DNA of 64,000 nucleotides from Antrodiella citrinella (Eukaryota; Basidiomycota; Agaricomycetes; Polyporales; Steccherinaceae). Location: positions 31,042 to 95,041 of the forward strand of contig SGPM01000071.1 of NCBI GenBank assembly GCA_004802725.1, read 5' to 3'. Below are positions 23,854 through 35,402 of the stretch, one piece after another (positions within the stretch are counted from its first letter, which is position 1; the number at the start of each line of letters is the position of its first letter). The position numbers and the translations under genes were made by a program. The notes beneath the pieces are model-generated. The model ran no database searches and was not told the origin of the DNA. It worked only from the letters and a program-made list of their open reading frames with translations.

Positions 23854-24968
23854 TCGCTCCTCTTCCACCTTGACTCTTCAAGCGGCTCCGAAAACAAAAC
23901 GACGACCTGTGACGGCACGTTCATGATCCCCACGACCTTCTCCGCACGCACACGACCTACCCATGTCACGTCATTACTATCTATCCTACTCGCAATCGCG
24001 CCACGCCTGGGCTGTGTTATACCCTTAACTCATGACCCCTCGACGAGGCTCTTGATTACTCTTACGTTAAGTACGACCCGCACGTCTTTTCTTATTCGCT
24101 GCTTTTTCTAGACTTTGGCTGGCGTCGACCACTGACGCCGCGTTGATTCCCGTCCGCCTCATCCTCACCTGCGATGTATCACCAGCGCATCTTGTTGTTG
24201 ACTCTTGCATACCACCCTCACCACCACCACCATCACTCAGCCACTCCTTTGGTTTTGTGACGTCGTATACTTCATCGTAATCTCCCCCATGTTGTTTCAG
24301 TAGCTGTTTAGTCTCGCACCCACCATCATACCTCTGTATTATCAGGTGTGCACTATTTTTCGTTTACATGTCTGTAGGAGGATTGTGGAGTGGGATGGTA
24401 TTTTGTATATGATATGCAAACGCGGATGCCATGGGTTCCATGGAAATAGGAAGTTTTCACTTCTCTTACTGTCAGAACGCGTGAACTAAAGAGGTACCGT
24501 TTCCTCGTACGCGTTCTCTCTGACTTGCTTCTGAGTAGTGACGTTGGTCTCCTCGTAGCTACCATCCTTGATGAGCGCGACTCTACACAGGATGTCAGGA
24601 TGAAAGCAGCGTATTTATATATATCGTACGTGCAAGGAATAGAGCTGAACTAGAGAAACTTCGTAGTCCCGTAATAACATTATACAATTGTGACTTTCCG
24701 CTCACGCGACAGGATGGAACAAGACATGGGGTGATTATGCAGGAAGCAAGGGTTTCACGGCCAACAGAGGTACCTATAACACAAGACCAAGCAGTTTGAA
24801 GCACGAGAAACGGAAAGAAAGACGTGGGGAACATGATAGAGGGTCATGATGAATATCGTCAAAAGAAATGGGAACGGCGGAACGCAAGAACCGTCCTTGG
24901 GAGTCGAGGGCGCCGGCCTGAATCACCTGTCAAACGGAAGGAGAGGGGGGGATGCCCAATAGCGTGTG
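23854..24968. other. Convergent intergenic region
   Basis: About 1.1 kb between the 3' ends of the ACT-domain gene (+) and the first membrane-protein copy (-). It is pyrimidine-rich to about 24350 and then mixed. No gene, tRNA-like cloverleaf or repeat array was recognised. Confidence 0.45.
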
Positions 24969-26413
24969 CTAGGCCGCCGTATACGCAGGCGGTGCTCCTA
25001 AAGGCGATACCAAAACTTCAGGCTGCGTCTCCTGCGGGAACCGCACGCCAGAGTCGGCGTGCTGTGGCGGGTTTGTCGGCGTAGGCAGCACGCGCACCCG
25101 CGATCTTCCACCACCCGCCGTCGTCGTCGTCGTCGTCGCTGAGTCAGAGGAGATAGGTTGTTTTTCCGCACGGTCGATGTCGGTGGAGGACGGTGGCGAA
25201 TGCAGGCCAACACCCCCAGCCAGAAGGACAACAGCGTTGTTAGCCTGAGGCCCCGCCCCGCTAGACGAGTAATCGCTGTCACCCGGGATGTCATGCAGCA
25301 GGGGTCGGGAGGCCGCAGCATCTGCGCTAGAGAAATAGGGAGCCGTAGATGGACTTGTCGCTGTGAACTGTCTGCCCGTGTGCAGCGAACCGCTATTCGC
25401 AGATGTCGTTCCGTCATAGCCGGAACCGCCGTAGTTGCGTGGAAGGGTGTAGGGTATCACTTCGCCTTCTATGGGGAAGCCTGGAGACGCTGTTGACTCG
25501 TGTTAGAATCTTTCACCCCATGAGAACTTGATTTGTGAACGACGTACCTCCACCAGTTGAGACAGGCGGCCCGACGTCTCGCATAGCAGGCGTCGGGGCA
25601 AAGTCGTCTAGGTATAATGTGCTCCTTCTTCTACGCCGGCAGAACCATAGACCAAGCAAAATGAGTGCGATGAGTGCGACGCCTCCAACAACGCCTCCTG
25701 CAATAGGTCCGGCATTCGAAGATTCATTCGAGACGGCACCAACACCGTTGCCAAATGGGGCGCTACTCCCAGTCGGTGGCGGGGAAGATGTGCTAGCTGT
25801 TCCAGACGAAGTGGAAGGGGTGCTGGTGGGTGGTGCGGAAGTTGGTGACGACGTTGTTGAGGACGAGGATGAGGACGAGGATGATGATGAGGACGAGGAA
25901 CTTGAGCTTTGGCTCGATGTAGGGACGGATGCTCCGACTGGCAGAACCAGGAGGTAGTCCACGAAGAACGGCGCGTCACCCGACGCTCGCGTTGTGTTCG
26001 CGACAATCTGGTGGGCAGAGGGTGAGAGCTGATCCGACTGGAACAAGAGGAGATTGTCCCCCTCGAGCGTCAGAGAAGGTGCAATGAACACAATGGTCGG
26101 ATCGCTGTCGATGGTGAACCGAATGATAGGTGGTTGTGCCCATGCGCCCACCGTTCCAAACACGGAGACTTGAATACCTGATGACGAGTCCGATATCTGG
26201 CTCCTCAGAGCTGCATAAGATACGATGAGAGTGATATGGCGTACCCGTAAACACAAAGCCAAATCCTGCATTATCCACCGATGTTGAGCTCAACGTCCCG
26301 TTGAAAATCGCTCCATTATTGGTGCCGACGTCGAACCAAGGCCCGAAGTAGTCAATCCGGGGATCGCGGTCGTCAATTTGGATAGGTGCGTTGGGCGACG
26401 TATTCGTCGACAT
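24969..26413 (-). CDS. Single-pass membrane protein with Ser/Thr-rich stalk, copy A (intact)
   Basis: Met 26413 begins MSTNTSPNAPIQIDDRDPRI, followed by the extracellular-type domain YFGPWFDVGTNNGAIFNGTL. After an intron the segment PIIRFTIDSDPTIVFIAPSL and HQIVANTTRASGDAPFFVDY completes a beta-rich lectin/jelly-roll-like domain. Then come VDYLLVLPVGASVP, a run of about 18 consecutive Ser residues, a Pro/Thr/Ser stalk, the membrane helix GGVVGGVALIALILLGLWFC and the stop-transfer run RRRRR. The roughly 200-residue cytosolic tail is disordered and ends VLVSPLGAPPAYTAA. A PPAY motif in the tail could bind WW-domain proteins such as Rsp5-type ligases. This architecture is common in agaricomycetes, and its function is unknown. 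There is no classical signal peptide. Confidence 0.75.
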
Positions 26414-27359
26414 AGCGAAGAACGAGTGGGGTGGCGGGTGTCGCAGACACCTCCCAAAAATCAATGCACTGCAGGGAGAAAAAAAGCTGGGGGAGACGTA
26501 AGGAGGAAGGCCACGAAGGCGGACGCGTGCGCACCTGAGGCCTGAAACATGAATCAGAGCGGCAGTGCCCACGGTGTAGCCTGGCATTGGCCTGGCAGGC
26601 ACTCGTAATTGATGCCTATGTCAACAAAGTTCACTAAAGCATATCCACTTATTTCGAAAGTCTCGTGAGATTTCCGCGCCCGCCGTCGCAATTACTGCAG
26701 AACGATCCGGTCATCACAACCTGGCCAAAGCTGAGCGCCATCAATGTTTGCGACGAGTTGCCAAGGTATAGATGTGGGTGCGACTTTGACTTTTGAACAG
26801 GATCTGCGTATATTGGGCGGGAAGGCAAGAAGCAACGTTACAGCGACGCAGACAGATCGGTGATCTAGTTGCCCGATCAGGAAGAACGATCGACATCACC
26901 TTTCCACGTTCCCGCCGACAGGTACAAGCAGGTACATCGAGCAACAAAAACGGACGGCAAGTCTCAGAATCTGACAGAAAACAAGTCGACGGTATCGTCA
27001 AAGGAGGTGTATACATACAGCAGAACGGTATGCATCCAAAAGCTCCGTTGTGCTCTTATGAAGAAATCTGCTCGAGAGTCGCCGCTGCCATCACGGAACG
27101 GACCAAGTGTCACTATGAAAATTCTATGCGCCGCGAATACATAGAGCCAGCCTCGCACGAAGAAGCTGGAGGAACATACTTGTATGAATACTATACTGCC
27201 AGCAGAAATTGTCATCATACAACGATTCGTCTAGGGGAAAACTCGGGAACCCTACGACAACAAAGAAGACCAATAAAGACGATGCTGAATAACGGAGGTG
27301 TAAAAGGAAAAACATGTGTAGATTGTAAGTGGAGAACGTCAACCACCTGCACTCGTCAT
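26414..27359. other. Intergenic region between copies A and B
   Basis: About 950 bases holding the copy A promoter and the 3' flank of copy B. A plus-strand frame at 26793-27470 overlaps the end of copy B and has no domain resemblance. I saw no release-factor fragment here, unlike in the B-C interval. Confidence 0.4.
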
Positions 27360-28738
27360 CTAGGCTGCAGAATACGCGGGTGGTACTCCCAAGGGCACCA
27401 GAGCTTGTGTTGCAGCGGGAAACGCACGCCAGAGTCAGTGTGGTGTGGTGAGCTTGAGATAGGAGGATGAGTGCGTGTCCGTGATCTGCCAGTCGATGTT
27501 GAACGGGCGGATGTTTGCTGTGTGTCATGATGACCGATATCGGTGGAGCACTGACGCGAATGTAGGTCTCCTGCTGTGCTTGTCGGTGCAGCATCTTTCG
27601 ATTCAGTTCTACTTGAGGCCCATCTGAATGATCGACATCATCCGAGTCTGCGGGTTTGGGTAGATATACGGAGACTGCAACACCTGCACCAGGGAAATCA
27701 GAAGCTGCAGATGAACTGCTTGCTGTGCAACTTGTCCCATGACCGTTGATAGGCATTCCATCGAAGCCGTCATCTCTTCCTGGAAGAGTTGGGTCATAAA
27801 TCGTCACTTCTCCGTCTGTAGGGATCCTTGAAGAAACTGTTGACAGTGCTCAGTGTTCAGTGATGACATACACTTGCAAACAACCATACATTCATTGGCA
27901 AGGAACGGCGGTACAACGTCGAAATCGTCTGGAGGGGCCGAGGACGAGTATCTTCTTCTGCGACAGAAAAACCAAAGACCGAGCAATATGAGTGCGATGA
28001 GCACGATACCCCCAGCAAAGCCTTCTGCCAAGGTTCCCGTATTGGAAGACTTGCTCGCAATGGCAGCACTCACACCATTACCTGACGCAGTCGGAGGCGG
28101 GGAAGACGTGCTAGCTGTACCGGACGGTGCGAAAGGGGTCACGGGGCTAGTGAGTTGAGTGAAAGTGGGTGGCGAAGTGGGTGACGAAGAGGATGACGAC
28201 TATGTCGGTGATAGGGATGTTGACGTTTGGCTTGATGTGGGAAAGGCGGCACCCACAGGTAGAACCAAGAGGTAATCCACGAAAAACGGCTCGTCATTTG
28301 ACGCTCGCGTCGTGTTTGCGACGATCTGATGCGTCGAAGGCGACAGTTCTCCCGACTGAAATAGAGAGAGGTCATCCCCATCGACCGTCAAAGAGGGTGC
28401 AGTGAAGACGACGGTTGGATCGTTATCAACAGTGAACCGAACGATGGGTGGTGCCGGCTCCGAACGGTTGACCGCTGACCACAGTGACCCGAACACACAG
28501 ACTTGGATGCCTATCCGAAATCTGCTACTCAGAGCTACTTGTAGGATAACTAGGAATGACAAGACGTACCTGTAAATGCGAATTCAAACCCGGCATTGTC
28601 CACAGCTGTTGAGCCCAACGTCCCATCAAAAACCGCACTATTACCGGTGGTGACAGCGTACCAAGGCCCGAAGTAACACATACGAGGATCGCGATCATCT
28701 ACTTGGATAGCTGCTATGGGTGAGGTGTTTGACGACAT
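27360..28738 (-). pseudogene. Membrane protein copy B, probably damaged
   Basis: The start is intact: MSSNTSPIAAIQVDDRDPRM, then CYFGPWYAVTTGNSAVFDGT. The domain continues through PFFVDYLLVLPVGAAFPTSS. At 28200-28202 an in-frame TAG follows TSLSPT, where copy A continues into its Ser/Thr stalk. The same frame reopens afterwards (PVTPFAPSGTAS), with the membrane helix IVLIALILLGLWFF and RRRR. Near the end, the tail motif PLGVPPAYSAA with stop at 27360 is shifted by a frame relative to the preceding HHTDSGVRFP block. One caveat: the TAG overlaps a possible 54-nt GTCGTC...ACTAG intron whose removal would keep frame. The 3' frameshift has no such excuse. Best read as a decaying paralogue of copy A. 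Confidence 0.6.
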
Positions 28739-28979
28739 ACTGAAGAAAGAGTGGGCTGGCTGGTGTTGTGGACACCTCTCAAGGCACTGCCATATAAAGC
28801 GCATGAGGGTATGAAGCAACTTGTTAACGACGACAACGCGATCGATTTGCCAGACAAGCAAACATGATGATCATGATCCACGCCGCAATGATATCTGAGT
28901 CTCGTCTCAGCAAACAATTGTTCGTGTGATCAGTAAGCCTTTGCAGTGGTATGGGCGTCTTGTGGAAGGTTTTGCTGGA

Positions 28980-29222
28980 AGCAGTGTATCATCCGCGCCC
29001 AAGCTTACTCTTCGAGCTAGGGCCTCTCGAAGACTCGTCTATACCAACCTTGATACGTATATGAGTTACGTATCAGACAATGCGACTGTTACTCACCCCA
29101 CCAAGTCATCTAGGACACTTTGGCAGCCTGATGTTCCCACTTCGTATCCTGTCCTTGCATACTTGATGAGCTGATATGGATGCAGCACGTAGGAGCGAAT
29201 CTGAGAGTACCATCCAATTGAT
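28980..29222 (-). pseudogene. Fragment of the release factor gene 3' end (duplicated)
   Basis: The minus strand reads [16 protein letters not shown], then [16 protein letters not shown], nearly identical to the C-terminal exon of the RF2-class gene at 31.3-31.5 kb, including the intron donor that follows. The final exon is degraded. Similarity to the real gene breaks off abruptly at about 29222 on the 5' side of the fragment, so only the 3' end of the gene was copied. It cannot encode a functional factor. Confidence 0.75.
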
Positions 29223-29544
29223 CAGGACCACCCCGACATTATCGCTCAGAGACTCACAATGTGCCACATTAGTATACGACCGTCGACGATATTGTAAGAG
29301 ACCGTTACCCGGCAGCAGGCAGCAGCTACGAAGTAAGACCACGGCAGCAGCACCTGTACATTTGAACCTGCGAATACGATTCTCGTATATCAGAATCGCG
29401 GATAGGACACAAGGAACTTGAAGGAGCGTACATATATGTATATCGAATGATATACGAAGGAACGAGGCTGAGAATGCAGAAACATGTGCTGAGCGAGTGT
29501 GTTCGTTAAATAGAATGAAAAGTGGGAATGTAAAGCGCCGCAAT
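29223..29544. other. Spacer between the release factor fragment and copy C
   Basis: About 320 bases unrelated to the corresponding part of the release factor gene. No gene is visible. The left border at about 29222 marks one junction of the segmental duplication. Confidence 0.4.
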
Positions 29545-30792
29545 CTAGACTGCGGAATACGCAGGCGGTACTCCCAAAGGTGACACCAGATCTTCTGGTT
29601 GCGTATGCGGCGGGAAACGCATACCAGAATCAGTGTGTTGTGGTGGCGTCGGCGTCATCCAATTAGGAAGTCGAACGCGTGTCCGCGATCTCCCCATCGA
29701 TGTCGACTCCGAGGATGTATGTTGTTTATCGTAAGGAAAGCGCTGGCCTGAATGGAGAGCTTCCGCTGTGGGTGCCGGTGGAGCAGTAACAGTAGCAGCA
29801 GCTTCCGATAGGGCCTCACTATAGACCTCGGAGTGATCAATGCCATCCGAGTCTGCAACATTAGATGAATGCCGGGAGGCTGCAGCATCTGTACAAGGAT
29901 CAATTCCCATCATCTAATAGACTTGCAGAGTACGTACCTTCGATGGTAAAAACCGATGGCGCAGTCTCAAAATCATTTGAAGAGGTAGATGAGGGGTGCC
30001 TTTTTCTGCAACAGTAATACCATAGACAGAGCAATATGAGCACGATGAGCATAACTCCCCCGGAAAAGCCTTCTGCCATGGTTCCGACATCGAAAGATCT
30101 GTGCGAGGCAGCGCCGACGTCACCAATCGTTGTGTCATTGCTAGCGAAAGACGTAGGAGACGATGTCCTGACGGTAATAGAGGTGGCAGGGGCGCTGGTG
30201 GGTGGCGCGGAAGGTGGCGACGACGAGGTCGTGGATGGAGCGCCCGTGATTGGGCTCGAGATGGGAAAGGTTGGCGACAAGGTGGTCGATGACCTTGAGA
30301 TTTGGTTTGAGATTTGGCTCAATGTAGGAAGAACGACCCCTACAGGCAGGACCAAGAGGTAGTCCACGACAAAAGGCGCGTCATCCGACGCTCGCGTGAC
30401 GTTCGCAACGATCTTGTGAGAGGACGGTGAGAGCTGTCCCGACTGAAATAGAAGGACATTATCCCCTTCGATTGTAAGGGAAGGTGCAATGAACACGATG
30501 GTCGGGTCGTTGTCATGGTGAAATTACCAATGGGTGGTATGGCCTCCGATTGGAGCACCGTACCAAACACAGAGACCTGAATGCCTATTACTCAGAGCTG
30601 CACGGGACACAAATAAGAATAATCTGACGCACCAGTAAATACAAAGCGATGCGACGCGTCGTCCGCGAATGCTTCGCTCAAAATTCCATTGAAAATCGCT
30701 CTGTTATTGGTGCCGCCTTCGGCCCAAGACCCAATGTAGTCGATACGGGGATCACGATCGTCAATTTGGATAGCTGCGATGGGCGACGCCAC
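29545..30792 (-). pseudogene. Membrane protein copy C, start lost and frameshifted
   Basis: Compared with copy A, the ATG has become GTG and the following nine bases, including the Ser-Thr-Asn codons, are missing; translation could only begin ASPIAAIQIDDRDPRIDY with a non-ATG codon. A one-base deletion near 30515-30525 (CACCATGACAAC versus CACCATCGACAGC in copy A) shifts frame before the conserved FIAPSLTIEGDN block. The rest is open: VDYLLVLPVGVVLP, a Thr/Ser/Pro stalk, a membrane helix GGVMLIVLILLCLWYYC, RKRH and a cytosolic tail ending VSPLGVPPAYSAV with stop at 29545. The preserved tail suggests recent damage. Confidence 0.7.
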
Positions 30793-31254
30793 AGCGAAGA
30801 ACGGGTAGTGTGTCGAGTGTCACAGGCACCTACCAAGGTGAATGCGCTATCGGGAGAAAACAATCGTGAGCTGTATGAGGAGAGGGACAGACTTACAACT
30901 TACAACGTTTGGGGTCCGGAGATATGGATCAGAGCGGCAGACCTAGACCGCAAAGACCAGATGTGTATTCACTGGCATGTTCATTGCTGTCGGGCTATGT
31001 GATTGCAGCTGTTGACCAGTATACGTGCATAGTAAACATGAAGGAACTTGCATAATCACGGCTGTTAGCAGTCACAGAGTTGTCAGATAGGTAACCATGA
31101 TGATCGGCGCCACAAGTGGTATCATGTATGGATGATATATCGTCCCAGCAAACAGTCAATTGTACGTTCTAGAAATCCCCAGCAGTGATCCGAACGCCAT
31201 TGTAAGGATGAACTTTGCTGGCAGCAGTGTATGTATCCTCCCCACTAGACTCCA
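30793..31254. other. Spacer between copy C and the release factor gene
   Basis: About 460 bases with no gene. Blocks near 31095-31250 resemble 28860-29020 (for example GCAGCAGTGTAT and CCCAGCAAACA-like strings), which shows that this spacer is inside the duplicated unit. Confidence 0.5.
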
Positions 31255-32958
31255 TCAACCTCGTCTGAATTGTCGAAGACTCGCCTCCATGAACCTTGAT
31301 CAGATACGTGCATGAGTCGCCTATTGATTAACAATGATACTTTTCACTCACCCTCCCAAATCGCCATCTAAGACACTCTGACAGCCTGATGTCCCGACTT
31401 CGTATCCTGTCCTTACATCCTTGATGAGCTGATATGGATGCAGCACATAGGAGCGAATCTGAGAGCTCCATCCGATCCCCGGTAATATGTTGTGCACATC
31501 GGCTTTGGTTTGCGCTCTGAACAAATGATTTCAGCAGCATACAAATGAGAAGAGTTTCGCACTTACCTCTTTCGCATTTCCACTTCATATAGTCTTGACC
31601 TCAGAAGAGACATCGCCACAGCACGATTCCTGTGCTGACTTCGCTCTTGTTGACACTGCATTAGACCCACGAGAAGTGCACAGAGATGTGAAGGGGGTTC
31701 GTACTCAGCGCATCGATAGAATAGCTATCGGACGTACCGTGACCGTGATCCCCGAAGGAATGTGAGTGATCCTCACAGCACTTTCGACTTTGTTCACGTG
31801 TTGGCCGCCTAGTGTCCAACATCAACATCGCTGTTTCAAAAATAAGATAAACGAGAATGAACTCACCTGCGCCTTGACTTCGCATTGTCGTAATTTTCAA
31901 ATCACTGGCGTTCAACTCTATTCCAACGTCGTCGGAACTCTCGTCGAAATGAGGAGAGACACGGACGCTTGCGAATGAAGTATGTCTAGCTCCAGCGGAG
32001 TCAAATGGCGAGATTCGTACGAGGCGGTGCACGCCGCTCTCATACTGCGCGTAGCCGTACGCGTACGGGCCTATCAAGAGAAGGGTAGCAGATTTTATGC
32101 CAGCAACATCTCCTGGCGACTCGTCCACAGTCTGGACTAAGATTAGACTTGAGCTAAAGGTATGATTATGCCAGTAGTTGGACGGAAGACTTACCAGTGA
32201 AGCCTCGTGAGTGTCCCCACTTCGTATACATACGAGCTAGCATGAGCGCGAAGTCGCAAGCCTCAGTACCACCAGACCCTGACCGGACATCAATATATGC
32301 CGAATTGAGGTCGGTAGGCTCGGACAACCACAAAGTAACGAGGTATTGGGAGGCGCGAGTGTGTAGAGCCTCTAGCTCAGATACAAGCTCTCCCTGCATT
32401 TGCGTATCGGACTCTTGGGCGAGAACTGCAATAATAATAATAAGTAGATGATGGAAAGGTAAGATAAAGAAGCGTACCAGCCAATTCATGCATTCCTGTG
32501 TTGATATCTGCAAGCTCTCGATACGTCGATAGCTTTTTACGAAGGTCACCCAGTCGCGCTGAGTCCTTGAGGGCAGTGGGTGCGTCGTCCCATGCTGTCG
32601 CATCCTACTCAATGAGCACAAAGTCGAGAGGTACTAAAAGACATACACGCACCTGTAACTTCTTCTCTATGACCACAATTTCATCCTCCATTGCCTTCCA
32701 ATCCCCGTGGCTGTCTATGTCCGACAGCGTAGCGGCTACATCGGTCAGACGTTCGCGGACTGTAGCAGATAACAGCAGATACCCTTTGACATGTGCATTG
32801 CTCTTTGATGCTACTGAAGACAATTGTCGCAAAGCAGACGTAGTAATCGCGACAGAGGTGTGCGACCAAGGTTCGAGTCTGTGGATCCATTTTGCAGCCT
32901 GGGGTATGCTCACGCGACGAGGTCCTGACCGACCTGCAGCAAAGACATGTCGTATCAT
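31255..32958 (-). CDS. Mitochondrial-type class I peptide chain release factor, RF2 class
   Basis: The start [20 protein letters not shown] is rich in Arg and hydrophobic residues, as in a mitochondrial presequence. The coiled-coil domain 1 follows (DAMEDE-type helices), then [20 protein letters not shown]. The decoding domain carries [20 protein letters not shown], whose SPF tripeptide is the RF2 stop-codon recognition motif. Removing an intron completes [18 protein letters not shown], with the GGQ peptidyl-tRNA hydrolysis motif. Further exons give the basic [12 protein letters not shown] helix, [20 protein letters not shown] and the end [17 protein letters not shown] with stop at 31255. All functional motifs are intact. 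The class assignment rests on overall similarity to bacterial RF2 plus SPF. In most fungi the organellar factor is RF1-like. Confidence 0.85.
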
Positions 32959-33418
32959 AAAACACTAGAGCACACCTCTCCTCCAGTATCGAGAACGAAA
33001 ATGGTCGGGTGCAGGATGATTGAACGTTCAGGGTTAGTCGAGACCGTCAGAGTCGGCGACAGCTTCGGCACAACCCATTATGATTCCTGAGCGCTGAGCA
33101 TTACTAGTACGGCGCTAACGCGACTATACTAATACCCACGTAAAGGCCTCTTGACCTCTTGACCACCGACCGCATTCTCCGTTCTGTGTGAATACCGCAC
33201 AGGTATCCGACCACACCCCAGGGAACGAAGGCTTCTACTCTCGGAAGAACGTTACAGTTCATCCCACAGTTCATACATAAATTGACTATACATGAAGTCA
33301 GAGCCTGAGAGGCAGCGGAAGCACTGTAAGTCGCGTCGCGTCTTGCACAACCTCATCTCACGAATTCCTATCAACAGAATAGTATATAAACAGTCGCTCT
33401 TTACTACCATTCCACGAA
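32959..33418. promoter_or_regulatory. Divergent promoter region
   Basis: About 460 bases separate the divergent starts of the release factor (-, 32958) and the PP2C phosphatase (+, 33419). A TATA-like TATATAAA lies at 33383-33390, 36 bases before the phosphatase ATG, too close for a long leader but consistent with a short one. Confidence 0.55.
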
Positions 33419-35182
33419 ATGCTTCGACGCGCCGCGAAGCTTTTTGCTGGTTCCACAGTCGTGGGTGGCGTATCAACCTACTGCTATCTACGCTATTATC
33501 AAACCGAATCTTTTGACCTATCTGTGAGGGAACGTGGACCTGATGGGAAGCCCACCCGAGTAACACGCGCGTTCCCTCTCCTCTCCAAGGATGAGGTCGA
33601 AAAACGCCTTACTGAACATGCTTCATCCGTGAGCACGCGCCGGCCAAGTGGTATCGTGTGGAAGCAGAGTACAGCATTCTTGGCTTCGAACTCGCCCATC
33701 GAGGATGCCAATGCCAGTGGGTTCATCGAGAAGGAATCATCTCCAACCGGCGGAGACTTGCTCTTTTTTGCAGTAATGGACGGGCATGGAGGGTACCACA
33801 CATCCCGTCTGCTTTCTAAGGTCCTCATCCCTGCAGTGACCTTGGAGCTCTCCACTCTAAAGAATTCCCCGAGTGTCCTCGTACCGAAAGGAGGCTTTCT
33901 CCAGAGTTGGAAGCTGTGGCTATGGCCTCCGACTGCTGTGCCACCCACCGGATCCTTCGACGCCGACCCGAAGTATGTCTCCCTTGCCATACAAACGGCG
34001 TTCGCCAACCTCGACTCGGATATAATGAATGCGCCACTCCGCATCCTGTCGGAAGCGCTGTCTCAGCCTGGCGCAGACAAGAATACCCTTCCCGATCTGA
34101 GTCAGCATCCAATGGGCCTGGCTACTATGTTTCCTGCTATGTCTGGTATGTTGACAGACGTCATTTCCCGGGTCGAACTATCCTAATCTACATCCTAGGA
34201 AGTTGTGCTCTGATGGCGCTATTCGACACTGCTCATCGCAATCTGTATATTGCATGCACGGGAGACAGTCGTGCAGTCGCTGGGGTTTGGGAAGAGACGG
34301 CAGATGGTAAGGGTATATGGCGCGTTGACGTCCTGAGCGAAGATCAGACAGGTCGTAACCCCAACGAACTCCGGAGGTATGTGCTTCTCTGTACTGTTTA
34401 TGATTCACTGCTCATCGGATTGATAGAATGCAATCCGAACATCCCCCGAGTGAGGCAAACGATATCATCTCCAGAGGTCGTATCTTCGGTGGGCTAGAAG
34501 TCGTAAGAGCCTTCGGCGACGCACGATACAAATGGTCCAGAGATGTACAAGAAGTGTAAGTTTTATAGCGCAGTAGTACGGGACTATAAACTGATCCTCC
34601 GAGTATTTCAGACTAGCGCAAGTCTTTCTTCACGGTAACAATGAGCGCATGCGACCCGCGTCTCAGCTTTTGAAGACACCTCCATACGTGACACCTCGCC
34701 CCGTCATCACACACCGCAAACTGCATGGTCTTCCCCTCGACTCTCCCGACACCGCCTCCAGATCCAAGTCTACCCTCCGCTTCGTGGTCCTCGCGACAGA
34801 TGGTCTCTACGACGAGCTCACCTCGGAGGAAGTCGTCGCCCTCGTTGGCGGGCATCTCGCCGGCCTTAAAGGCACCATCACCAAAGCCAAACTGAACGAG
34901 CTCGTGCCGACGCTCGAGGGCGAGGGCAAGACGTTGGACGGCAAAGCAGCGCGCATCCAGGACTCTGCTGGCTCCTGGGCGTTCGTAGACGACAACGTCA
35001 GTACGCATCTGATTCGGAACGCATTCGGCGGAGGGGACGAGGGCTGGTTGAGGAAGCTTTTGAGTATTCCTTCTCAGTACTCGAGGTCTTACCGGGATGA
35101 TATTACCTGCACTGTCGTATACTGGGAAGACGGTCGGAAGGAGCAGGCGAAGATGACGACGTTCTCTTCAGGCAGTAACTAG
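33419..35182 (+). CDS. PP2C-type protein phosphatase, PTC5/pyruvate dehydrogenase phosphatase-like
   Basis: The N-terminus MLRRAAKLFAGSTVVGGVST looks like a mitochondrial signal plus membrane anchor. The PPM motifs occur in order: NSPIEDANASG, FFAVMDGHGG (metal-binding Asp-Gly), SGSCALMALF across intron 1, YIACTGDSRAV, LSEDQTGRNP, RIFGGLEVVRAFGD, VVLATDGLYDELTSEE and YRDDITCTVVYW. Metal-ligand Asp residues are present in each. At least three introns are visible: about 34148-34200, 34378-34428 and 34556-34613. Length is about 530 residues. Such mitochondrial PP2Cs dephosphorylate E1-alpha of pyruvate dehydrogenase; this target is inferred from family. The gene is intact. Confidence 0.9.
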
Positions 35183-35402
35183 GAAAAGTACAACACTATA
35201 TATTGCAGTGTGATGATTGATTGGATGACGCGTACGCGCGAACTATCTGAACTACATCGAGTAGCCCAGGACGTAGAATTGTAAGTACATGCAAGACGTA
35301 GAAAATTGAGAAAATGCCAAAGAAGTCCTTCGTAAGTGTAGGAGCAACGAACCAACGATGCAATATGCGACATGGCCACTACGGCCACCACCACCTCTCC
35401 CC
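35183..35402. other. Short convergent spacer
   Basis: 220 bases between the convergent phosphatase (+) and deubiquitinase (-) genes. Nothing else is seen. Confidence 0.5.

Noticed and set aside
26793..27470. 225-codon plus frame overlapping copy B
   Set aside because: Overlaps the tail of copy B, which has clear homology on the other strand.
32870..32890. GGTTCGAGTC reminiscent of a tRNA T-loop
   Set aside because: Lies inside an exon of the release factor and no cloverleaf surrounds it.
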